In this document: in pieces, positions 1 to 6,700 of the stretch
Layout: the number at the start of each line of letters is the position of its first letter
Position numbering within the stretch: the stretch's first letter is position 1
Assembly (NCBI GenBank): GCA_003455945.1
Contig: DMPQ01000022.1
Location: forward strand, 6,727 to 14,451
Direction of reading: 5' to 3'
From: Planctomycetaceae bacterium
GTDB taxonomy: Bacteria > Planctomycetota > Planctomycetia > Pirellulales > Pirellulaceae
Length of the DNA: 7,725 nucleotides
Made by a program: the position numbers and the translations under genes
Notes under the pieces: model-generated
Told to the model about the DNA's origin: nothing
Database searches by the model: none
Seen by the model: only the letters and a program-made list of their open reading frames with translations

Positions 1-1508
1 ATTTCGGCGAGCGTCGGATTCTCGGCGATGTCGGCCGGCGTGTAGCTCTCGGCCGTCTTGCTCCGCCCCGGACTCGGACGATAGTCGCCGTCGGCCGTCC
101 GGTACGGCAGATGTCCGGTCGACGCGACTCCGAAGAAGCCGAAGAGTCGATGCCCCTCGCGCGCTGCGCGATCCGCCGCCGCCGCCAATCGCTCGTCCCC
201 CGGTTCGCCGCGCCGTCGCTCGACGACGACATAGCGCCCACCCGAATCGACATCGATCGCGCGGCGGTCGGGTTCGGTCAGGTAGGCGTTCCCCGGAACG
301 AAGTTGGCTCCTTGCGCCGCGGCATTTTCGGCGTCGGCGTTCTTTCCCCAGCCCGTTCCGATCAGCACGTCGACTCCCGGCAGTGGCGTATCGGGGTGCG
401 CGATCGACGGCAGACCGAGCAGATCGCGAGTCAGATCCTGGTAGTCGTCACGATGGACGTTGTGCGAGTAGGTGCAGGCGGGAGTCGCGTGGCTGATCGG
501 GACGCTCGTCACGACGCCGATGCTCCATCCGTCGCGCTGCAGCCGGTGCGCGATCGTCTCGACCTGAAGCCCCGTCGGATCGACGTTGACCGCGTTGTTG
601 TAGGTCTTGATGCCCGCGGTCATGCTCGACGCGGAACTGCTGGAATCCGTGTAGGCATGGATCGGTCCGCCGAGTTCCGGCGCCGCCGCCAAGTAGGCCG
701 GATCGGTCGGCACATCCCACGGCGCAAAGCCGGCGATCGTCGGATCGTAGCCGCCGGTCTTGGTACCGCCCGGGTTGAGCACCGACTGTCGATCGACGTC
801 GACCTCGGTCCCGTCGTTGTGCGGACTCGTCACCATCCAGCCGAACTGAGTCGTCCCGGAGGCGTCGTAGTCGAGAAAATGGAGCCCCGTGCCGCGTCCC
901 GATTCGTACGCAACTCGACCGGTCGCGTGAATCGCCGCGGCACGAGTCGTCGGCCAGTCCATGCCGTCGAAGACGATCAGGAACAGATGCTTCTTTCCCG
1001 CAGCGGCCGCGGCGAGCTGCAACCGGTAGAGATCGGTCTGATCGAGATACTCCGCCTGCTCGTTCACGGTCTGCCGAGGCAACTGACCGTAGAGAGTCGC
1101 CAGGTCGTCGGCGCGGCGATAGATGCTGGCGGCGCCGACATACGAATCGAGATCGACTCCCGCTCCGGCCTGACGTGTCCCGAAGGTGTAGACCGGAATC
1201 AGCCGATTGGAATGCGAGCTCCACTGGATGTAGTCGCTCGGCTTCCAGCCCCAGTGCGCCAAGGGAGAGACGCCGTTCGAAATCGCTTCGGTCTGGATGA
1301 CGAACAGCGGATCGTCGAGCACCGTCACGCGAACCGCCGACTCGGGTGGAGGCGATTCGAGGGTCGCGGTCTGAGCCGGCGCGAGTCTCGCCGCGGCGAT
1401 CACCAGCGACAGCCACAGCGTTCCCACGACGAGGCTGAGTTGCGGGCTGCCGAACTTCGACCAAGGTCGAACGAAGGACGACGAGGGCGAATCGACTGGA
1501 GGATTCAT
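1..1508 (-). CDS. Secreted alkaline phosphatase, C-terminal part cut by window edge
   Basis: Probable metal-dependent phosphomonoesterase of the PhoA superfamily, exported and releasing phosphate from organic esters. It reads from ATG at 1508 (complement) with no stop to base 1, giving 502 full codons. GGAG at 1518-1521 lies 9 bases upstream of the ATG and supports this start. Residues 1-45 look like a signal peptide: basic R14/K18, a hydrophobic core near 24-40, then APA-Q. Motifs: DGMDW with metal Asp 181; TDSSSSAS with nucleophile Ser 289, followed by AGIKTYNNAVNVD; SHATPA with His 340 and Thr 342, the His form of E. coli D153/T155; SHNVHR with Arg 353, matching PhoA R166. The last readable residues, NPTLAE, normally precede the FF-VEG block, so the remaining metal ligands (E322, D327, H331, D369, H370, H412 equivalents) lie outside the window. 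About 130 residues separate the signal peptide from the first metal Asp, much longer than in PhoA. It is divergent from the sulfatase gene. The family call is secure; the substrate is not known. Confidence 0.93.
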   Translation of the reverse strand, partial: MNPPVDSPSSSFVRPWSKFGSPQLSLVVGTLWLSLVIAAARLAPAQTATLESPPPESAVRVTVLDDPLFVIQTEAISNGVSPLAHWGWKPSDYIQWSSHSNRLIPVYTFGTRQAGAGVDLDSYVGAASIYRRADDLATLYGQLPRQTVNEQAEYLDQTDLYRLQLAAAAAGKKHLFLIVFDGMDWPTTRAAAIHATGRVAYESGRGTGLHFLDYDASGTTQFGWMVTSPHNDGTEVDVDRQSVLNPGGTKTGGYDPTIAGFAPWDVPTDPAYLAAAPELGGPIHAYTDSSSSASSMTAGIKTYNNAVNVDPTGLQVETIAHRLQRDGWSIGVVTSVPISHATPACTYSHNVHRDDYQDLTRDLLGLPSIAHPDTPLPGVDVLIGTGWGKNADAENAAAQGANFVPGNAYLTEPDRRAIDVDSGGRYVVVERRRGEPGDERLAAAADRAAREGHRLFGFFGVASTGHLPYRTADGDYRPSPGRSKTAESYTPADIAENPTLAE

Positions 1509-1517
1509 CAGGCGGGG

Positions 1518-1521
1518 CTCC
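1518..1521 (-). promoter_or_regulatory. Ribosome binding site of the alkaline phosphatase gene
   Basis: On the minus strand this reads GGAG, 9 bases before the ATG at 1508. No other ATG lies in frame in the roughly 90 bases upstream that I read through, and this start gives a good signal peptide, so the site supports the start chosen. Confidence 0.55.
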
Positions 1522-1582
1522 GGCTCGAGGCGGGCGATCGCGACAGCTCGGCGGTCGGAGGCGCCGGCCGGATCGTGCGCGG

Positions 1583-1590
1583 AGTATAAC
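1583..1590. promoter_or_regulatory. Possible -10 element(s) for the divergent genes
   Basis: Read on the plus strand, TATAAC at 1585-1590 matches the sigma-70 -10 consensus at five of six positions. Read on the minus strand, TATACT (bases 1588 to 1583) also matches at five of six. The element sits about 75 bases from each start codon. No good -35 hexamer is visible at normal spacing on either strand, so this is a weak candidate, noted mainly because A/T-rich hexamers are rare in this GC-rich window. Confidence 0.3.
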
Positions 1591-1652
1591 GGGGATCGCG
1601 GGCCGGCGCAGCGTCCGAAGCACCGGTCGAGACGCGCTCGTGCACGTTCCCC

Positions 1653-1657
1653 GGAGA
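1653..1657 (+). promoter_or_regulatory. Ribosome binding site that decides the sulfatase GTG start
   Basis: GGAGA lies 8 bases before GTG at 1666. The in-frame ATG at 1678 would be 20 bases from it and has no purine-rich site at good spacing, so GTG 1666 is the preferred start. Confidence 0.55.
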
Positions 1658-1665
1658 TCCCCGTC

Positions 1666-3216
1666 GTGACTTGCGAGATGACGTTCCGATCTTCACCGAA
1701 CGTTCGCGCAAGCGATCGGTCCTTCGGCGGTTCGATTCGGCAGTCGATCGTGTTGGCGATCGTCCTTTTTTCGTGCGCGCGAATCAGCGACGCCTCGGAC
1801 GAGTCGGACGCGACGAGCCGACTCGATCGCCCGAACGTGATCCTGATCGTCGCGGATGATCTGGGGTTCGGTGATCTCGGTTGCTACGGCCAGACGCTCA
1901 TCGCGACGCCGCACCTGGATCGGATGGCGCGCGAGGGGCTGCGATTCCGGAACTTCTACGCCGGAGCGACGGTCTGTGCCCCCAGTCGCTGCACGCTGAT
2001 GACCGGTCGACACAACGGCCACGCGCAAGTGCGAGGGAATGCGGGAGCCGACGTCTCGATCCAGACGCTGCGCGACGAGGACGTCACGCTCGCCGAAGTC
2101 GCGCGTCAGGCCGGCTATCGGACCGCGCTCGTCGGCAAGTGGGGACTGGGGGACGAGTTGCCGGGCGGAGAATCGGGACTGCCGACCGCGCAAGGGTTCG
2201 AACACTTCTTCGGCTACCTGAATCAGGTCCATGCCCATAACCATTTCCCCGCCTTTCTGTGGCGCGGGCGCGAGCGGGTGCGGCTGCGCAACGAGGTGAT
2301 CGAAAGCGCCGGGCGCTACGGCGGCTTCGCCGGCGGCTACGCGGTCCGGCGGGTCGACTATGCCCAGGACCTGCTGATGGAAGAGGCGCTCGGATGGATC
2401 GACACGGTGCGCGACGAACCGTTCCTGCTCGTCCTCACGCCGACGATTCCGCACGCCAACAACGAAGGGACTCGCGGCACCGGCAACGGCCAGGAAGTCC
2501 CCGACTACGGACCGTACCGGGACCGCGACTGGCCCGATCCGGATAAGGGACAGGCGGCGATGATCTCGCGGCTGGATGCGGGAGTCGGTCAGCTGCTCGA
2601 TCGACTCGTCGCCCGCGGCCTCGATCGACGCACGGTCGTTCTGTTCACGTCGGACAACGGGCCGCATACCGAAGGAGGGAGCGACGCCAAACGCTTTCGG
2701 CCGAGCGGCCCGCTGCGCGGACGCAAGCGCGATATGTACGAGGGAGGAATCCGTGTGCCGCTGATCGCTTGGGGACCGGGACGGGTTCCGGCCGACTCGG
2801 TCACCGACCAGATCGCGTACCAAGGGGACCTGATCGCGACCGTCGCGCAGTGGAGCGGTGGACAACTCCCCGCCGACCTCGATTCGATCAGCCTCGTGCC
2901 GACGCTCGAAGGAACTCCCGAGAGGCAGCAACAGCACGAGTTCCTGTACTGGGAGTTTTATGAGCAGGGGGGACGCCAAGCGGTCCGGTTCGGTCCCTGG
3001 AAAGCGGTCCGGCAAGGGATCGGCCAGGGAGGGATCGAACTGTTCGACCTGGACAACGATCCGGGGGAGGGTACCGATCGAGCGGCCGAGCGACCGGATC
3101 TGGTCGAACAGGCGGCGCGGCTGATGGAACGCGCTCACCAGCCGCATCCTGCCTGGCGACCGCAAGGTACCGCTCCACCGAAACCGGCTCCGGGAGAGGG
3201 ACGACTCCCGTTCTGA
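1666..3216 (+). CDS. Secreted sulfatase, formylglycine-dependent, type I family
   Basis: Complete 516-residue sulfatase that should hydrolyse sulfate esters, probably of a polysaccharide or aryl substrate that cannot be named from sequence. A hydrophobic segment (about residues 27-38, basic R25 before it) suggests Sec export with cleavage near 43-44; the Cys at 37 is in a poor lipobox. Active-site residues: metal Asp 64-65 in VADDLGFGD; CAPSR signature at 104-108, where Cys 104 becomes formylglycine and Arg 108 assists, followed by LMTG; Lys 158 in GKWGLG; His 263 in IPHANN; Asp 330-Asn 331 in SDNG; Lys 354 in GRKRDMYEGG. All match human arylsulfatase A ligands except His 125, replaced by Gly 160. 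The C-terminal subdomain has YWEFYEQGG and ELFDLDNDPGE, as in many planctomycete sulfatases. Maturation needs a formylglycine-generating enzyme encoded elsewhere. It starts at GTG with GGAGA 8 bases upstream and is divergent from the alkaline phosphatase gene. Confidence 0.95.
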   Translation: MTCEMTFRSSPNVRASDRSFGGSIRQSIVLAIVLFSCARISDASDESDATSRLDRPNVILIVADDLGFGDLGCYGQTLIATPHLDRMAREGLRFRNFYAGATVCAPSRCTLMTGRHNGHAQVRGNAGADVSIQTLRDEDVTLAEVARQAGYRTALVGKWGLGDELPGGESGLPTAQGFEHFFGYLNQVHAHNHFPAFLWRGRERVRLRNEVIESAGRYGGFAGGYAVRRVDYAQDLLMEEALGWIDTVRDEPFLLVLTPTIPHANNEGTRGTGNGQEVPDYGPYRDRDWPDPDKGQAAMISRLDAGVGQLLDRLVARGLDRRTVVLFTSDNGPHTEGGSDAKRFRPSGPLRGRKRDMYEGGIRVPLIAWGPGRVPADSVTDQIAYQGDLIATVAQWSGGQLPADLDSISLVPTLEGTPERQQQHEFLYWEFYEQGGRQAVRFGPWKAVRQGIGQGGIELFDLDNDPGEGTDRAAERPDLVEQAARLMERAHQPHPAWRPQGTAPPKPAPGEGRLPF

Positions 3217-3457
3217 ACGAGCCGGCAACCTGCCGAACGAGGGGCACCGCGACTCGATCGAACGGACCGAGGGCTTCTCGACCATGTCGCCATGCCTTCG
3301 AATTCGGCGGCGGCGACGACCGGAAACGACGCCGATGTCGGCGGTCGGATAGATGGGGGTTCGTCGGGGGGCCCGGCGAAGGGAGCGTATCCTGCGGCGC
3401 GATCGGAAGCCGAACGGAGCGTTCTCCCTGGGGAATCGATCGATGTCGGCGAGGATT

Positions 3458-3488
3458 CTCGGGGTTTTCGAGCGGGGCGAAGCCCGAG
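3458..3488. other. Two-part hairpin in the intergenic region
   Basis: CTCGGG at 3458-3463 pairs perfectly with CCCGAG at 3483-3488. Inside, TTCG at 3467-3470 pairs with CGAA at 3478-3481 around a 7-base loop. No T-run follows, so it is not a canonical intrinsic terminator. It could be a transcript-end processing or stability structure for the sulfatase mRNA, or chance in GC-rich DNA. Confidence 0.35.
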
Positions 3489-3551
3489 GATGCGCCGCTC
3501 CTGACCAGCGAATTCGCGGAATCCGCGGGAGGAGCGCGACGTCTCCGACGA

Positions 3552-3589
3552 TCGTGATTCCCGGGAAAGAATCCGTTCGTGATTTCCGG
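3552..3589. repeat. Pair of 13-base direct repeats, 25 bases apart
   Basis: TCGTGATTCCCGG at 3552-3564 and TCGTGATTTCCGG at 3577-3589 differ at one of 13 positions, with starts 25 bases apart. They lie just upstream of the candidate promoter at 3610-3638, a position where activator or repressor sites are common. No binding protein is known from this window. Confidence 0.45.
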
Positions 3590-3592
3590 CAT

Positions 3593-3602
3593 CCCGATCG
3601 GG
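3593..3602. repeat. 10-bp perfect palindrome before the candidate -35
   Basis: CCCGATCGGG is its own reverse complement and ends 7 bases before the candidate -35 at 3610. It could be a small operator half-site pair, but GATCG-containing words are frequent in this genome, so chance is a real alternative. Confidence 0.3.
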
Positions 3603-3609
3603 GTAGACG

Positions 3610-3638
3610 TTGGGTGTGGAAAACCGTTGGACTAGAGT
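3610..3638 (+). promoter_or_regulatory. Candidate sigma-70 promoter for the secretin-N-like gene
   Basis: TTGGGT at 3610-3615 and TAGAGT at 3633-3638 are separated by exactly 17 bases. The -35 keeps the TTG core and the -10 matches four of six consensus positions. Transcription would start near 3645 and give a leader of about 155 bases before ATG 3800. Planctomycete promoters are poorly conserved, so this is only a candidate. Confidence 0.35.
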
Positions 3639-3650
3639 GGAAACCGTCGG
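3616..3650. repeat. Direct repeats overlapping the candidate promoter
   Basis: GTGGAAAACCGTTGG at 3616-3630 and GTGGAAACCGTCGG at 3637-3650 are near-identical apart from one deleted A and one T-to-C change. Their starts are 21 bases apart, two helical turns, so a protein binding both would sit on one DNA face. The first copy fills the spacer between -35 and -10, and the second begins inside the -10, a typical layout for a repressor site. Confidence 0.45.
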
Positions 3651-3672
3651 TCCCTCATGAGCCGACCTCCGA

Positions 3673-3760
3673 CGATCAGGGGAGCCGCTCTTGCCGAGCT
3701 TTCCGACCCGTTCGGGACCGACCTCGATCGACGCGGCGAAGGACCCTCGCCCCCTGATCG
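3673..3760 (+). promoter_or_regulatory. Leader inverted repeat, possible structured 5' UTR
   Basis: CGATCAGGGG at 3673-3682 is the exact reverse complement of CCCCTGATCG at 3751-3760, enclosing 68 bases. A competing small hairpin, GGCGA 3735-3739 with TCGCC 3747-3751, shares base 3751 with the long stem, so the two cannot both be complete. It lies wholly inside the predicted leader of the downstream gene. I recognise no known riboswitch class. Confidence 0.35.
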
Positions 3761-3784
3761 AGATGACCGTAGCCGGATGACTTC

Positions 3785-3796
3785 GAATCGAGATTC
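3785..3796 (+). promoter_or_regulatory. Weak ribosome binding site in a small inverted repeat
   Basis: The only purine-rich stretch near ATG 3800 is GAGA at 3790-3793, 6 bases upstream. It is flanked by GAAT (3785-3788) and ATTC (3793-3796), which could fold so that GAG lies in the loop. The start itself is supported mainly by the excellent signal peptide that follows. Confidence 0.35.
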
Positions 3797-3799
3797 CTG

Positions 3800-6700
3800 A
3801 TGAAACTTTCCGTTCGACGATGGCTCTGCGTGGCGATTCTCGGGTGCGCTCCGTTCGGGATTCCGACGGCGGGGGCCCAGGAACCGGTCGATCTGCTGGG
3901 AGCCGCTCGGCTGCTGGACCAGCCGAACGCGGTCTCGCTGATCGGTCTCGATGCCGCTCAGAAGGAAGCGTTCGCGACCTGGAAGGGAGCCCGGCTCGAG
4001 GCGGCGGCGCAGCTCCTGTCGTCCGACGGCCCGCAGGACCCGGCGGCTCGTCTGGATGCGATCGGCCAATTCGTCGCCGAGTCGAACCAGCAGCTCGGCC
4101 GGCTGCTGAAGACCGAACAGGCGGTGCTGCTCGATCTGGCCGGTTCGGCCAGCGAGGGACTGGTGGCGCTTGCCGATGACGGCGTCGCCGATCGGCTGAA
4201 GCTGTCGATCGGTCAGCAGGAAGCGATCGCGACGCTGCTCGATCAGCGCAAGTCCGAGGTCGATGCGACTCCGGGTCTCAATACCCGCGTGCTCGACGCT
4301 CGCATCGGGCTGGCGCTGCAGAAGATCTTGTCTCCCAGTCAGCTCGCGGCGTGGCGAGTCCTCTCGCTCGAAGTCCCGGGTGAACTTCCCGAGATCGAAC
4401 CGCCGTCGAGCGCCGTGACGCCTGCCGCTCCGGTGGCCGCGACTCCGTCGGCCGATGCGCCGTCGAGCGCGACCGGCGAACCGAAGATCGCGTTTTCGTT
4501 CGGCAAGATGGACTGGGACGAACTGATCGGCTGGTTCGCCGAACAGGCTCAGCTGTCGCTGCAGCTCGAGACGACGCTTCCGGAAGGTTCGTTCAACTAT
4601 CAGGACGAGCGCGAATACTCGGTCGCCGAAGGGATCGACCTGCTCAACAACGTCCTGATGCTCAAGGGAGTGACGCTGGTTCGCAACGACCGCCAGCTGA
4701 TGGTGGTCGACCTCGAACGGATCCCCGAGCAGCTGATTCCGAACGTCGACCCGAGCGAGCTCGACCTTCGCGGTCGCTACGAGATCGTCAACTGCGTCTT
4801 TTCGCTCGAGTTCGCGCGAGCCGATGACCTGCAGCCCGAAGTGCGCGACCTGGTCGATCGGAACTACGGCCGCGCGATCGCCGTCCGACTGGCCAATCAG
4901 CTGGTCGTCCGCGAGACGGTCGGCAATCTGCGGTCGATCCGGACCCTGGTCGAGGATGCCGAGACGCGAGCCCGCAGCCAGAAGCAGCCGGTTCAGGCGA
5001 TCTCGCTCGAGGTGATCACGGCGGACGAGGCGATGGTGCTCGCCCGCTCGCTGTTCAAGATTCCCGACGATCAGTTCTCGGACGAAGACGGCACGATCTG
5101 GCTCTCGCCCGACACCCTCGGCCTGCGACTGTACTATCGCGGCGAGGAGGATCGGATCGAGCAGCTGATGCAGCTGCTGCAGGTGGCCGATCAGGCGATG
5201 CCGACGACCGCCGATCGCGCGGAGGATGTCTTCACGCTGAAGACCTTCATCGTTCGTCAGGACCCTCAGTCGGCCGTCAAGGTGCTGAAGGTTCTCCTGG
5301 CCAACCGCCATCCCGACATTCGCGCCGAGCTCGCTCAGGAATCGCAGTCGATTCTCGTCTGGGGTCGGCCGGCCGATCATGCGTTGGCCGAGTCGATCGT
5401 TCAGGAAATGAGCGACTCGATGGACTTCGGCGTCGTCGATCTGCGCGACTACGACCCGGAAGATCTGCTCGACATGCTGAAGGAGACGTTCGGCATCGTC
5501 GAAGCGTCGGCCACCGACGCGGCGACTCCGTCGTACGGTCCCAAGGTGGTCGTCGATCCGCTCCGCAATCGTCTGGTCATCCGCGGCTCCAAGGCGCAGG
5601 TCGAGGAGATCACGCGATTCATCGAGAGCATCGACCCGCCGCGAGCCAATGACGGCTATCGCTCCAGCGCCCGCATCCTGCCGCTGACCGGCGATTCGGC
5701 CCGAGCGGCAGTCGATCGGGCTCAGGCCCTCTGGCCGTCGCTCGAACGAGGCAATCGTCTGAACTTCAAGGTGGTCGGTGGAGAAGCGCCGCGTCTGATC
5801 GACCGCAACGGAACGCGTCGGCGCGGTGACACCGAAGGCAGCGGCGCGGCGCCGAACGTTCCCGGCACGATCGACATGCGAGCCCTTCTGCCGAATCTGC
5901 CCGAAGGGGGCTTTCCGGAGCCGAACGATCGCGACTTTCCCGAACCCGATTTCCCGCGCCCCGAGCGCTCGGAGCCGGACGATGACCGGCCGTTCGACGA
6001 CGACGACAACGACCCCTCGGCCGCGCGACTTCCGAACGGAACGTTCCTGGTGAGCGCTCCGGTTCAGGAGCCCGCCGGAAGCGACGATCCGGCTCCGACC
6101 GCCGATCCGACCGGTGACGAAGAACCGGCGACCCCTGTGCGTCCGAGCGTGCCGGGAGCCGAGATCATCATCGAACAGACGCCGTACGGACTGATCATCC
6201 GCTCGGACGACCTCGACGCGCTCGACGAACTCGAGGACCTGCTCCGCGAGTCGGCATCGCTCGACGAATCGGTTCCCGCTCCGACCGTCTACTACCTGAA
6301 GAACCGCAAGGCGGCCGAAGCGCAGCAGCTGCTCTCCGAGATGCTCGGACTGAGCGGCGGGTCGAGCGGCGGCGGCGGACTCGGGGGGATGATCCCCGGC
6401 ATGCTCGGCAACATGATGGGTGGCCCGGCGGGGGACATCATGAGCGCCGCCCTCGGGGGCGGCGGGAGTTCGAGCAGCGGCAGCAGCTCGATGTATCTCG
6501 AAACGACCGGTGATGTCGGCATGGTCGCCGATCCGAAGCTCAACGCCCTGATCGTCCAGGCGAACTCGACCGACCTCGAACTGATCGAGGAGCTGCTCGA
6601 GTATCTGGATCAGGAAGAGCCGCCGGTCCCGCCCGAGCTCGAAGGAAAGACCTACCTGATTCCGGTCCGCTACCTGCCTGTCGAGCAGGTCGCCGCGATC

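Larger units (their letters stand above)
1509..1665. other. Divergent intergenic region between phosphatase and sulfatase genes
   Basis: These 157 bases separate two genes transcribed away from each other, so they must hold the start signals of both unless transcription enters from farther away. I see no gene in them. The only clearly A/T-rich stretch is GAGTATAAC near 1582-1590. Confidence 0.6.
3217..3799. other. 583-base intergenic region, no convincing gene
   Basis: Short open frames exist here on both strands, but their translations are Arg-rich, lack recognisable motifs and lack good ribosome sites, so I do not call them. The first half holds a hairpin at 3458-3488. The second half holds direct repeats, a palindrome, a candidate promoter and a leader inverted repeat, each listed separately. 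Just after the sulfatase stop there is only a 5-bp hairpin (CGGCA at 3223-3227 with TGCCG at 3231-3235) without a T-run, so no clear terminator is seen for the sulfatase. Confidence 0.6.

Noticed and set aside
1535..1542. GCGATCGC octamer, also seen near 4223 and 4875, resembling the HIP1 repeat of cyanobacteria
   Set aside because: GATCG words are favoured by the codon pairs used here (Ile-Asp, Ala-Ile), and a few copies in 7.7 kb do not show enrichment without a count against a codon model.
111..1589. A 492-codon open frame on the plus strand
   Set aside because: It is antisense to the alkaline phosphatase, whose motifs are unmistakable on the minus strand. Its own translation is Arg-rich and featureless.
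448..1623. A 391-codon open frame on the minus strand in another frame
   Set aside because: It overlaps the phosphatase frame, is Arg/Ser-rich and has no recognisable domain.
3191..3210. CGGGAG/CTCCCG hairpin at the sulfatase 3' end as a terminator
   Set aside because: It lies inside the coding sequence just before the stop and has no T-run after it.
1693..3285. A 530-codon open frame on the minus strand
   Set aside because: It is antisense to the complete sulfatase, Arg-rich, and has no motif.
3353..3757. A possible 134-residue Arg-rich protein in the intergenic gap
   Set aside because: No ribosome site, no motif and very high Arg content. It runs across the candidate promoter and repeats, which suggests non-coding DNA.
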